From the NCBI GenBank assembly GCA_017852335.1, contig JAFMLG010000010.1:1-38644 (forward strand): a stretch of DNA of 38,644 nt, written 5' to 3'. The notes under the pieces are model-generated. The model was not told the DNA's origin. It did no database searches and saw only the letters and a list, made by a program, of their open reading frames with translations. The DNA comes from Actinomycetota bacterium. Its GTDB lineage: Bacteria; Actinomycetota; Nitriliruptoria; Nitriliruptorales; Nitriliruptoraceae. This document shows positions 27,233 through 35,117 of the stretch, piece after piece; positions within the stretch are counted from its first letter, which is position 1; each line of letters starts with the position of its first letter. The position numbers were made by a program, and so were the translations under genes.

Positions 27233-27238
27233 TACCGT
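27233..27238 (+). promoter_or_regulatory. Candidate -10 box TACCGT for tRNA-Arg
   Basis: TACCGT ends eight bases before tRNA-Arg, a one-base variant of the tRNA-Pro and tRNA-Gly boxes with nearly the same spacing. Confidence 0.4.
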
Positions 27239-27246
27239 CCTCCCAC

Positions 27247-27320
27247 GCGCCCGTAGCTCAGTCGGACAGAGCAGGGGACTTCTAATCCTCAGGTCGCAGG
27301 TTCGATTCCTGCCGGGCGCA
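27247..27320 (+). tRNA. tRNA-Arg (anticodon TCT)
   Basis: A 74-base cloverleaf: acceptor GCGCCCG / CGGGCGC with discriminator A, D stem GCTC / GAGC, anticodon stem GGGGA / TCCTC (one G-T pair) around loop CTTCTAA with anticodon TCT for AGA/AGG, and T arm GCAGG-TTCGATT-CCTGC. CCA is not encoded. It reads codons that are rare in this GC-rich genome. Confidence 0.95.
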
Positions 27321-27340
27321 CCCGAACGGACCCGACCCCG

Positions 27341-27934
27341 TCACCCCGCGGGGGCCGACTCCACCACGAGGACCCCGTCCTCGGTCCGGCGCGCGACGAC
27401 GCGGTCCCCCGGCTCGGCGGTCCCGACGACGAGGTGGACCTCGACGTCCCGCGCGCCGAACCGGGCGGTGCCGCCGGGACGCAGCGCGGTGACGGCGACG
27501 CCCTCGGTCCCGGGGGCGACCGGCGGTTCGCCGGTGCGGCGGCCGCTGCCCCCGCGCAGGCCGGCGCCGAGCAGCACGCCCTCGTGCTGACGGGTCCGCC
27601 GCGCCAGCACGACCAGCCCGACGAGCAGCACCAGCCCGAGCGTCGCGAGCCCGGCCCCGCCGTCCCAGCCGAACAGCAGCGCGCCGACCACCGCCGCGCC
27701 CCCGAGGACCCCGGCGACCCCGGACCCGACGACCAGCTCGAGCAGCACCAGCACCACGCCGACGGCGATCGCCGCGGCCGCCGCGGGGGCGAGCCGGTCG
27801 GCGGAGAGCTCGAGCAGGACCGCGCCCGCCGCCACCGCCGCCCCGAGGGCCGGTGCGGCCGGCTCGCCGGCCAGGACGCCGCCGACCAGCAGCAGCAGTC
27901 CGGTCGCGAGGAGCAGCCCGGCGATCACCTCCAC
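27341..27934 (-). CDS. NfeD-like membrane protein
   Basis: A 197-residue protein with about four membrane helices (residues 1-112) and a C-terminal OB-fold of the NfeD type: GTEGVAVTALRPGGTARFG, then DVEVHLVVG and PGDRVVARR. NfeD proteins pair with flotillins; no protease domain is present, so this is the short form. The GTG at 27934 lies inside the last codons of the proline-rich gene upstream (10-base overlap), and floA comes before that, so all three form one operon. The presumed partner is the FloA protein encoded here. Confidence 0.82.
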   Translation of the reverse strand: MEVIAGLLLATGLLLLVGGVLAGEPAAPALGAAVAAGAVLLELSADRLAPAAAAAIAVGVVLVLLELVVGSGVAGVLGGAAVVGALLFGWDGGAGLATLGLVLLVGLVVLARRTRQHEGVLLGAGLRGGSGRRTGEPPVAPGTEGVAVTALRPGGTARFGARDVEVHLVVGTAEPGDRVVARRTEDGVLVVESAPAG

Positions 27935-28374
27935 GTCGCACCCCCGGGTCGCAGCGAGACCGGCGCGGCGAGCAGCTCGGTCGCGACGAGGTCACGGCGC
28001 ACCGCCAGCCGCCGACGTCGGACGACCGCACGGGGCTCCGGCGGCTCCGTCGGTGCCACCGGAGCCGGGACGACCGCGGCGTCGGGGGTCGGCACCGGAC
28101 GGGGCGCGACGCGCTCCCGCGGGATCCGCTCCGGCCCCACGGCCGGACGCGCCGCGGGCACGGGCGGCGCGGCGGCCGCCGGTGGCGCGGAGCGTGCGGC
28201 GGCCGGTGGCGCCGGCGGGATCGGGATCGCGTCCCGCGCCCCGGCCTCGAGGGCCCGGATCCGGGCCACGGTGTCGCCCACCAGGCGGCCGACGTCCTCG
28301 CGGCGCAGGACCCGGCGACCCAGCCGCGACCAGACGGCGGCGGCCAGGACGAGCAGCGGGACGATCGCGTCCAT
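27925..28374 (-). CDS. Small proline-rich membrane protein in the floA operon
   Basis: A 149-residue protein: one N-terminal hydrophobic segment (IVPLLVLAAAVWSRLG), a basic/helical stretch (RRVLRREDVGRLVGDTVARIRALEAG), about 60 residues dominated by Pro and Ala, and a basic C-terminus (RRRRLAVRRDL). No family is recognised. It starts five bases after the floA stop and overlaps the nfeD-like gene by ten bases, a tight fit that argues it is real and made with them. It could tether or space the flotillin complex, but that is a guess. Confidence 0.65.
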   Translation of the reverse strand: MDAIVPLLVLAAAVWSRLGRRVLRREDVGRLVGDTVARIRALEAGARDAIPIPPAPPAAARSAPPAAAAPPVPAARPAVGPERIPRERVAPRPVPTPDAAVVPAPVAPTEPPEPRAVVRRRRLAVRRDLVATELLAAPVSLRPGGATWR

Positions 28375-28379
28375 CCGCG

Positions 28380-29333
28380 TCAGCCCTCGTCGCCGGTCCG
28401 GGCGGCGTCCTCGCCCTCGGCGACCGCGCGGCGCATGCGGGTGTCGGCCTGGACGTTGTCGAGCCGGTACGAGTCCATCACGCCGAGGTTCCCGGCGCGC
28501 AGCGCCTCGGCCAGCGCCATCGGGACCTGCGCCTCGGCCTCGACGACGGCGGCCCGCATCTCCTGCTCGCGGGCGACGGCCATCGCGCGCCGCTCCTCGG
28601 CCTTGGCCTGGGCGATCTGCTTGTCGGCCTCGGCCTGGTCGGTCTGGAGCTCGGCCCCGATGTTCCGCCCGACGTCGACGTCGGCGATGTCGATGGAGAG
28701 GATCTCGAACGCGGTCCCGGCGTCGAGACCGCGGCCGAGCACCCGCTTCGAGATGGCGTCGGGGTTCTCGAGGACGTCCTTGTGGCTGTCGGCGGAGCCG
28801 ATCGCCGAGACCGTGCCCTCGCCGACGCGCGCGATGATCGTCTCCTCGCCGGCGCCGCCGACGAGGCGGTCGATGTTCGCCCGCACGGTGACGCGGGCGA
28901 TCGCGACGACCTGGATGCCGTCCTTCGCGATCGCGGCGACGCGGGGCGTCTCGATGACCTTCGGGTTGACCGAGACCTGCACGGCCTGCAGCACGTCACG
29001 GCCGGCGAGGTCGATCGCGGTGGCCCGCTGCCAGGGCAGCGCGATGTCGGCGCGGTCGGCGCTGATCAGCGCCGCGACGACCTTCTCGACGTCGCCGCCG
29101 GCCAGCAGGTGGGCCTCCATCTGGGCGATGTCGAGGGAGAGTCCGGCCTTCGTCGCGCTGATCAGCGGTCGGATGATGTCGGCCGGGTTGACCTTCCGCA
29201 GCCGCATCCCGATCAGCATCCCGATCGGGACGCGGACGCCGCTGAACAGCGCCGTGATCCACAGCCCCACCGGGACCATGTAGAGGACGAACGCCACGAC
29301 GGCGACGACGAGGACGACGGGGATGGCGGCCAT
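28380..29333 (-). CDS. floA: FloA-type flotillin-like protein
   Basis: A 317-residue protein matching the FloA (YqfA) family along its length: an N-terminal membrane-inserting segment (about 4-31), the core with [35 protein letters not shown], an SPFH-like domain ([25 protein letters not shown]) and a C-terminal Ala/Glu coiled coil ([27 protein letters not shown]). FloA forms membrane foci that organise fluid lipid domains. The ATG at 29333 has GGAG five bases upstream. It heads a three-gene operon ending with the NfeD-like gene, comparable to the Bacillus yqeZ-yqfA pair but with a small gene inserted. Confidence 0.93.
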   Translation of the reverse strand: MAAIPVVLVVAVVAFVLYMVPVGLWITALFSGVRVPIGMLIGMRLRKVNPADIIRPLISATKAGLSLDIAQMEAHLLAGGDVEKVVAALISADRADIALPWQRATAIDLAGRDVLQAVQVSVNPKVIETPRVAAIAKDGIQVVAIARVTVRANIDRLVGGAGEETIIARVGEGTVSAIGSADSHKDVLENPDAISKRVLGRGLDAGTAFEILSIDIADVDVGRNIGAELQTDQAEADKQIAQAKAEERRAMAVAREQEMRAAVVEAEAQVPMALAEALRAGNLGVMDSYRLDNVQADTRMRRAVAEGEDAARTGDEG

Positions 29334-29362
29334 CGGGGCTCCGATCTCGTGGGGGCGGCGTC

Positions 29363-29368
29363 ACCGTA
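29363..29368 (-). promoter_or_regulatory. Candidate -10 box TACGGT for floA
   Basis: TACGGT on the minus strand, 29 bases before the floA ATG, in the 182-base gap after the propeller lipoprotein gene. I see no clear terminator in the rest of that gap. Confidence 0.4.
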
Positions 29369-29515
29369 CGGGGCGGGGACGACGCGCGCAGCCGGCGGAT
29401 CGGGCCGGACGCCGGGGTCGCTCCCCTGCGGTGCGGCCCGTGCGTCGCGGCCGACCGGGGATCACCGCCGTCACTCGGGCACGGCCATCGGATCCGCGTC
29501 CATCGGGGCGGTGGG

Positions 29516-31591
29516 TCAGCCGTCGAGGCGGAAGATCCAGATGGTCCCGTCGCCGGCGGCGACCGCGATCCGATCCCCGCCGAGGAACACGACGCCGTGG
29601 CCGCCCCGGTGCACGTGCTCGACCTCCTCGCCGTCCTCCTCCCGCCGGTCGGGCAGATGCGCCGTGGCCACGACGGCCCCCGTCGTGGTCAGGACCGTCA
29701 GCATGGACCCACCCCGGCCCCGGCGCGCGTCGATCACGGCGACGTGAGCGATCAGGCCGGCGGCGGGATCGACGTCGAGCGCGTTGTGGCCGCTCGACTC
29801 GACGGGGTCGTCGACGACCGAGCCGTCGCCGACCTTCCGCCACCAGCGCATCTGCCCCGTGGCGACGTCGAGCGCGTACACCGACCCGTTGACGGTGTGT
29901 CCGACGACGAGGTCGTCGACGAGTGACGTCCAGGTCGCCGTGGTGACCGCCTCGTAGACGGGGATGCGCCAGCGCTCGGCCCCGTCCCGGTCGTAGGAGG
30001 TGAACTCCCGCCCCTTCCCGGCGGCGAAGACGTCGCCGGCGGCGTCGACGGTGAGCAGCAGCGGGAACTCACCGATGAAGCCGCCCTGCCAGCGGGCCGT
30101 GCCGTCGGCCGCGTCGAGCGAGGCCAGGAGCCCGCCCGCGAACCCGAGGACGACCCTCCCCCCGTCGGGTGCGAACGCCGCGGAGCGCAGGATCTCGGGA
30201 CGCCGGTTCCCGGCGAGCGGCTCGTAGGAGAACCCCCACCGCGTCGTACCCGTCCGGGCGTCGAGCAGCTCGGCATCGTCGTCGAGGGGCCCCGTCAGCA
30301 GCGTGGTGCCGTCGGGACCGAAGCGGGCGACCCGGTTGAACAGCGCCCGTCCCCGCTGACTCCCACGTGACCACAGCCGGGTCCCGTCGGGTCCGAGGAC
30401 CGTGATCGTGCCGTCATGGCAGCCGACCGCGATGAGCCCGTCGATGCTGACGTCGAACCCCCAGCACTCGTCGCCGAGTCGTTCCCGCCAGACGACGGTC
30501 CCGTCGGCCGAGACCCGGGCGACCGACCCCGCCCCACCGATCTCGGGCGGATGACGTGCCTCGACGGCGACGACGTCCCCGTCCAGCGGGGCGGCCCAGA
30601 ACCACCCGTGCCGGGTGTCGAGCCGTGTCTCGGACTCCAGGACGAGCTCACGCGGCTCGGCCGTGCGCGCGACGATGGTGACGTCCATCGGGTCGTCCCG
30701 AAGGACGCCGACGGTCGCGAAGCCGTAGGTGCCGCCGTCCTCGGTCCGCGCGATCAGGTGCGTCGTCGCGTCGTAACCGGGCGGCCGTCCCCCGCTGCGC
30801 TCGAGGTAGTCCTCGGTCGCCGGGATGCACATCGCGAACCGCCCCTGCGCGTCGGTCCGTGCCCGCGCCACGACCTCCTTGAACGTGTAGATCCCGGCGA
30901 CGACCTCGACGTCGGGGAGCGGTGCGCCCGCGTCGTCGACGACGACCCCGTCGACCCGGCCGGACAGACCGAGGCCGAGGCGCTCGGGATCACCGAACGT
31001 CACCCGGTCGAACAGCGTCGCCGACAGCTCCGCCGGCCCGTCGGGGGTCGTGAAGCGGTAGGTCAGACGGGGGAACTCGCCGCGCTCCTCGAGGTCGTCC
31101 TCCGGATCGAGATGCCACGCGTACGTGGCGGTCCCGCCGGCGGGGACGATCTGGACGACGGGATGGAGCTCGAAGAGCTGGGTGAACCAGCGGCGCGACG
31201 GGTCCGGCGGCGGCTCCGCCCAGTCGAGGTCGAGCCCGACGAGCTCGACCTCCACGTCCGCCGGCCCCGCGTTCGTGACCTCGACCTCGAGACGGACCGC
31301 GTCCTCGAGACGGACCACGATCGGTGCCCAGGTCCTGAACGTCAGGTCGCCGACCGTGGTGCGCAGACGCTCCGATTCCTCACGGACCGTCTCGGGCCAG
31401 CGGCCGCACTCCTCCGCCCGCACCTGATCGGTGGGCCCGGGCGAGGGGGGACGTGCGCCCTCCGGGCCGGACGGCTGCGATGCGGGCTCCGGCCCACGCG
31501 GGAGGTCGGCCGGTCCCCGGCCGTCCCCGCCGCACGCGGCGAGCAGGGTCATCACGATGACCGCGGCGCTCGCTCCGCGTCGCGTCATCAT
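29516..31591 (-). CDS. Lipoprotein with Ig-like, carboxypeptidase-regulatory and PQQ-type propeller domains
   Basis: A 691-residue predicted lipoprotein: basic MMTRR, a hydrophobic stretch and lipobox L17-A-A-C20, then a Pro/Gly/Ser linker. Residues about 50-190 look like an immunoglobulin-type beta-sandwich (VRLEVEVTNAGPADVEVELVG). About 205-290 is a carboxypeptidase-regulatory-like fold (VVVDDAGAPLPDVEVVAG, RTDAQGRFAMC). The rest is a beta-propeller of PQQ-like blades (VSADGTVVWRERLG; LDARTGTTRWGFSYE; LDVATGQMRWWRKVGDG). No enzyme residues are evident, so a binding or surface role is likely. ATG at 31591 was chosen because it places a compact signal peptide and has GGGGGG upstream; other ATGs lie at 31606 and 31612. 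It is 31 bases after the next lipoprotein gene. Confidence 0.78.
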   Translation of the reverse strand: MMTRRGASAAVIVMTLLAACGGDGRGPADLPRGPEPASQPSGPEGARPPSPGPTDQVRAEECGRWPETVREESERLRTTVGDLTFRTWAPIVVRLEDAVRLEVEVTNAGPADVEVELVGLDLDWAEPPPDPSRRWFTQLFELHPVVQIVPAGGTATYAWHLDPEDDLEERGEFPRLTYRFTTPDGPAELSATLFDRVTFGDPERLGLGLSGRVDGVVVDDAGAPLPDVEVVAGIYTFKEVVARARTDAQGRFAMCIPATEDYLERSGGRPPGYDATTHLIARTEDGGTYGFATVGVLRDDPMDVTIVARTAEPRELVLESETRLDTRHGWFWAAPLDGDVVAVEARHPPEIGGAGSVARVSADGTVVWRERLGDECWGFDVSIDGLIAVGCHDGTITVLGPDGTRLWSRGSQRGRALFNRVARFGPDGTTLLTGPLDDDAELLDARTGTTRWGFSYEPLAGNRRPEILRSAAFAPDGGRVVLGFAGGLLASLDAADGTARWQGGFIGEFPLLLTVDAAGDVFAAGKGREFTSYDRDGAERWRIPVYEAVTTATWTSLVDDLVVGHTVNGSVYALDVATGQMRWWRKVGDGSVVDDPVESSGHNALDVDPAAGLIAHVAVIDARRGRGGSMLTVLTTTGAVVATAHLPDRREEDGEEVEHVHRGGHGVVFLGGDRIAVAAGDGTIWIFRLDG

Positions 31592-31622
31592 GGATCGACC
31601 CCCCATGCGCATCGGACCGCAC

Positions 31623-33797
31623 TCACCGCAGTGGGAACCCGAGCAGCCGGTTCGAGAACTTGAACTCCCCGACCAGCAGGTACGGACCGGCCTGGGCGAC
31701 CGCGCCGGGCAGGAACAGCCCGTCGGCCGCCGCGCGCGGCCGGTCACCGCCGTCGCCGAGCGTCACCAGCGGCGCCGCGCCGGCCAGCGCCGCCGCGACG
31801 TCCGCGTAGACGAGGACGCGGTGGAACGCCGTGTCGGCGACGACGAGACCGATCGGCAGGAGGCGGGCCTGCATCGGCAGGTTGGTCCGGATCGGCAGCT
31901 CGCGCGGCGCGGCGTCGGTGGTGACGTCGACGACCCGGATGCCGCCCGGCCCCTGCGGGGCGATCAGGAGCGTCCCGTCGACGAGGTCCAGCCGGCCGGG
32001 CCGCTCGACCGCGTAGCTGCGGACCGGCACGTCGCCGTCGCCGGGCAGGCCGGCGAAGACGTGCACCGCACCGGCGGCGCTGTCGGCGATCGCGAGGTGC
32101 GTCCCGTCCCACCCGACGCCGCGGAGGTCCGAGACGGTCACCGTCCCGACGCGACCGAGGTACCGCCGCGACGGCTCGTCGTCCGGGGCGAAGTCCTCCC
32201 AGACCATGACGGTGTCGCGGCCCGCGATGAGCAGGTCGTCACCCGCCGCGGCGTTGTCCCAGGGCTGGAACCCGAGCTGGACCAGCACGTCGGCGACGAC
32301 GCCGGGCTGACCCGGCACGCCCTCCCAGACGTGGAGCCGGGCGTCGTAGTCGCTCGAGACGACGAGCCGGTCCCCGACCATCACCGGGACCGGGTTCTGG
32401 ACGATCCCGTCGCGGAGCAGCGTCGAGACGTCCGGGTCCGCGTCGAACACCGAGAGGTCCGGGACCCGACCCGTCACGGTGGCGGCGTCGAAGCCGTCCC
32501 AGCCGGTGACCCGGTTCCCGTTGTACTCGATGAAGTAGACGCGGTCGCCGGCGACGACGACGTCGCCGCCGTCCCCGCCGAGGTAGGCGTGCGTCGCCGT
32601 CGCGGCCGCGCCCGGCGGCCCCGCGGGTCCCGCCTGCCCGGCTGGCGGCGGGGTGCCGGGCTGCCCCGGCGGCGGGAGGTCCTCGCGGGCGCGGGTCAGG
32701 GCCGACCCCTCGTCCACGGGGAACGTCGACCACCACGCGACCGACTCGCCGCTGGCGCCGAGCGCGAGCAGGCCGCCGTCGATCGCCGCGCCCTGGAACC
32801 AGCCCGCGACGCAGCCGTCCGGCGGACCGATCGGCAGGCGATCGCGCCAGACGTGGCTCTGGCGGCCGGCGTTGGGGGCCGGTGGACCACCGTCGGACCA
32901 GCACGAGGACTGGCTGCCGTTCTCGTCCCCGATCAGGAACGAGCGGCCGTCGCTGGTGATGTTCCGCGGCGTGCCGACACCGGCCGGCTGGCGTGTGACG
33001 TGGTCCGGGCCGTCGCCGGGCCCCGTGGGGAACGCCTCCCAGACGAGGATCCGGCCGGCCCGGGTGTCGGTGACGACCAGCCGTTCCCCGTCGGACCAGA
33101 CGCCCCACGGCCACGACGGCATCGGCGCCCCGGCGTCGTCGATGGCGATGGCGAAGTCGGCCGGCTGGCCGGTCCGCGTCGGGAACTCGCGCCAGACGAG
33201 GACGCGACCGTTCTCGGTGTCGCCGACCAGCAGCGTCCCGTCGGGGGTCAGCTCGACCGCGCCGGGCCAGTTCATCTCGTCGAGGCCGTCCCCCGGCAGG
33301 ATCGAGGTGCCGTCGGGCTGCCCGAGGACGAGGTCCGGGACGGCCGGGCCGTCGGGCAGGCGCGTGAACACCAGCACGCGGTTGTTGAACCGGTCGGCGA
33401 CGACGAGGCGCGTGCCGTCGCTGGCGCCGGACGACGGGTGGTTCAGGGTCGCGGGACCCGTCGTCGTCCCGAGGCCCGCGGCCGAGAGCCAGAACGTCGC
33501 GGTCCGGTCCGGGAGGCCGGAGGGGGTGGCGGTCTCGGGTGCGACGCCGACGGCGCCGGTCGGGCAGGCCAGCACCTCCTCGGCCGTGAGCCGCACGACG
33601 AGTCCCCGGAGGACGGCGTCGCAGCCGGAGGTCGCCACGGGACCGTCCGGCGCGGGCGCGTCGTCGGGCTCCGGCGGCGCGTCATCGGACGGCGCCGCGG
33701 GGGCCGGGGCGTCCGACGGCGCGGCGCCGGGCTCGTCGGTGCCGCAGGCGGCGACGAGGAGCGCGAGGGCGAGGGTCGGGACGAGGACACGCCGCAT
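31623..33797 (-). CDS. NHL-repeat beta-propeller lipoprotein
   Basis: A 724-residue predicted lipoprotein with lipobox V15-A-A-C18 and a Pro/Ala/Asp linker to about residue 55. Repeated NHL-type blades follow: LVVADRFNNRVLVFTRLP, LLVGDTENGRVLVWREFP, LVVTDTRAGRILVWEAFP, VVSSDYDARLHVWEGVP, LAIADSAAGAVHVFAGLP and VVADTAFHRVLVYAD. About residues 370-396 insert a Gly/Pro-rich, collagen-like run (GQAGPAGPPG). No catalytic residues are recognised; such propellers usually bind proteins or glycans. The ATG at 33797 has GGAGG seven bases upstream. A second propeller lipoprotein gene follows 31 bases later, so the two are probably co-expressed. Confidence 0.78.
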   Translation of the reverse strand: MRRVLVPTLALALLVAACGTDEPGAAPSDAPAPAAPSDDAPPEPDDAPAPDGPVATSGCDAVLRGLVVRLTAEEVLACPTGAVGVAPETATPSGLPDRTATFWLSAAGLGTTTGPATLNHPSSGASDGTRLVVADRFNNRVLVFTRLPDGPAVPDLVLGQPDGTSILPGDGLDEMNWPGAVELTPDGTLLVGDTENGRVLVWREFPTRTGQPADFAIAIDDAGAPMPSWPWGVWSDGERLVVTDTRAGRILVWEAFPTGPGDGPDHVTRQPAGVGTPRNITSDGRSFLIGDENGSQSSCWSDGGPPAPNAGRQSHVWRDRLPIGPPDGCVAGWFQGAAIDGGLLALGASGESVAWWSTFPVDEGSALTRAREDLPPPGQPGTPPPAGQAGPAGPPGAAATATHAYLGGDGGDVVVAGDRVYFIEYNGNRVTGWDGFDAATVTGRVPDLSVFDADPDVSTLLRDGIVQNPVPVMVGDRLVVSSDYDARLHVWEGVPGQPGVVADVLVQLGFQPWDNAAAGDDLLIAGRDTVMVWEDFAPDDEPSRRYLGRVGTVTVSDLRGVGWDGTHLAIADSAAGAVHVFAGLPGDGDVPVRSYAVERPGRLDLVDGTLLIAPQGPGGIRVVDVTTDAAPRELPIRTNLPMQARLLPIGLVVADTAFHRVLVYADVAAALAGAAPLVTLGDGGDRPRAAADGLFLPGAVAQAGPYLLVGEFKFSNRLLGFPLR

Positions 33798-33832
33798 CGG
33801 ACGCCTCCGTGGGCCGGGACCGGACGACCGGG

Positions 33833-33838
33833 ATGCTA
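33833..33838 (-). promoter_or_regulatory. Candidate -10 box TAGCAT for the lipoprotein pair
   Basis: TAGCAT on the minus strand, 35 bases before the ATG at 33797, in the 60-base gap after the stress-domain gene. Confidence 0.4.
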
Positions 33839-33857
33839 GACGCGGGGACCCGCCGTC

Positions 33858-34367
33858 CTACGGCACCGCGACCGGCCGTCCACCGTGGGCCGCGAGGATC
33901 GCCCGCGCCCGCGCCCCCGCCCCGTGGGCGAGGCAGACGACCAGGACCTCGCCGGCGGCCAGCGTCGCACCGGCCCCAGCGGCGAGCGCGGCGTGCTCGT
34001 CGCGGGAGGGCTGGCCGTGGAGCATCCCTCCGAAGGCGCCGAGGAACGTGCCGCCGAGGGTGCCGGCGACCGCGAGCGCCAGCAGCCCGCCGACCCCGAT
34101 CCACGGCGCGGCCGCCGCGACCAGTCCGATGCCGGCCAGCGCGCCGACCGGGGCCCCGACGGCGGCACCGCGCGCGACGTCGCGGAGCGCGTCGGCGTCG
34201 TCGTCCCGCTCGAACGCGACCCGGGCGCCGTCGCGCACGGCGAGGCCGAGATGCTCGCTCCCGAAGCCGGCCGCCCGCAGCTCGGCCACGGCGGCGGCCG
34301 CCGCGGTCAGGCCCGGCAGGACCGCCGCGACGTGCTCGTGGTCGGTGCGCTCGTCGTCGAGGAGCAT
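33858..34367 (-). CDS. General stress protein 17M / DUF1269-like membrane protein
   Basis: A 169-residue protein. Residues about 10-50 form the stress-protein ferredoxin-like domain (VAAVLPGLTAAAAAVAELRAAGFGSEHLGLAVR). A Gly/Ala-rich double membrane segment follows (GAAVGAPVGALAGIGLVAAAAPWIGVGG), and a second alpha/beta unit ends the protein (HAALAAGAGATLAAGEVLVVCLA). Homologues are induced by heat or general stress in other bacteria; no biochemical role is known. I prefer ATG at 34367, which gives the usual family start; an in-frame GTG at 34427 adds 20 residues, and neither has a good ribosome site. It is divergent from the YbaK-like gene. Confidence 0.62.
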   Translation of the reverse strand: MLLDDERTDHEHVAAVLPGLTAAAAAVAELRAAGFGSEHLGLAVRDGARVAFERDDDADALRDVARGAAVGAPVGALAGIGLVAAAAPWIGVGGLLALAVAGTLGGTFLGAFGGMLHGQPSRDEHAALAAGAGATLAAGEVLVVCLAHGAGARARAILAAHGGRPVAVP

Positions 34368-34458
34368 GCGCCGAGACTGCGCGGAGCCGCTCTCCCCGAC
34401 CTCGCGGCCCGGTCCCGCCGAGGTCACGGTGCGCCCCGCCGCCGGCCCGGCGCGGCAG

Positions 34459-34464
34459 TAGCGT
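34459..34464 (+). promoter_or_regulatory. Candidate -10 box TAGCGT giving a leaderless transcript
   Basis: TAGCGT ends seven bases before the ATG at 34472, the usual -10 to +1 distance, so the mRNA may begin at the A of the start codon. No Shine-Dalgarno lies between. Confidence 0.45.
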
Positions 34465-34471
34465 CCCGCGC

Positions 34472-34990
34472 ATGCCGCCGACCGAGGACGACCCGATCGC
34501 CGCGCGGGCGCTGGCGGCCGTCGCGGCCACCGGTCAGCCCCACGAGGTCGTCCGCATCAATCCGGAGCTCGCGGACACCGCCGCGTTCTGCGCGGCGTAC
34601 GGGTACGACCTCGACGAGTCCGCGAACTGCCTCCTCGTCGCGTCCCGCGACGACGACCCGGTGATCGCCGCCTGCCTCGTGCTGGCGACGACGCGGCTGG
34701 ACGTGAACCGCACGGTCCGGCGGCTCCTCGGCGTGAAGCGGCTGTCCTTCGCTCCGCCCGAGCTGACCCTCGCCCGGACCGGGATGCAGCTGGGCGGGGT
34801 CACGCCGTTCGGCCTGGACCCCGACATCCCCCTGTACGCGGACGCCCGGATCGCGGACCGGCCCCGCGTGATCGTCGGCGGCGGGAGCCGGGCCGTGAAG
34901 CTGCTGGTGCCGCCGGCGGCGCTGACGGCGATCGGGGCCGAGTTCGTCGAGGGGCTGGCGGGGCCGCTGCCGGCCGCGGACCCCGCCTGA
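34472..34990 (+). CDS. YbaK/EbsC-type aminoacyl-tRNA deacylase-like protein
   Basis: A 172-residue single-domain YbaK/ProX-fold protein. Family features include HEVVRINPELADTAAFCAAYG, LDESANCLLVASR, NRTVRRLLGVKRLSFAPPEL, the loop GMQLGGVTPFGLD and a C-terminal VGGGSRAVKLLVPPAAL. Such proteins hydrolyse mischarged aminoacyl-tRNAs in trans. By position the lysine used by bacterial YbaK is replaced (Leu in ANCLLV), as in the subgroup with QIANS at this site, so the substrate may differ. A TAGCGT box ends seven bases before the ATG and no ribosome site is seen. A strong stem-loop follows the stop. Confidence 0.85.
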   Translation: MPPTEDDPIAARALAAVAATGQPHEVVRINPELADTAAFCAAYGYDLDESANCLLVASRDDDPVIAACLVLATTRLDVNRTVRRLLGVKRLSFAPPELTLARTGMQLGGVTPFGLDPDIPLYADARIADRPRVIVGGGSRAVKLLVPPAALTAIGAEFVEGLAGPLPAADPA

Positions 34991-34996
34991 GGGGCC

Positions 34997-35025
34997 CCTC
35001 GGACCCCGCACGGGGCGGTCCGAGG
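34997..35025 (+). terminator. Stem-loop downstream of the YbaK-like gene
   Basis: Perfect 9-bp arms (CCTCGGACC / GGTCCGAGG) begin six bases after the TGA; two more pairs extend the stem past a one-base bulge. No T tract follows. It separates the YbaK-like gene from the large lectin gene. Confidence 0.65.
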
Positions 35026-35051
35026 ACCGCCGCGAGCGGGCCTCCCACTGT

Positions 35052-35057
35052 TAGATT
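35052..35057 (+). promoter_or_regulatory. Candidate -10 box TAGATT for the lectin protein
   Basis: TTAGATT (35051-35057) is a rare AT-rich patch, 60 bases before the ATG at 35118. It fits TAnnnT. Confidence 0.4.
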
Positions 35058-35117
35058 TCCGTCCCACGACGGCGGCCGTGCACCGGGACGGTCCGCGCGG
35101 CCCCGGGGGACGTGGCG

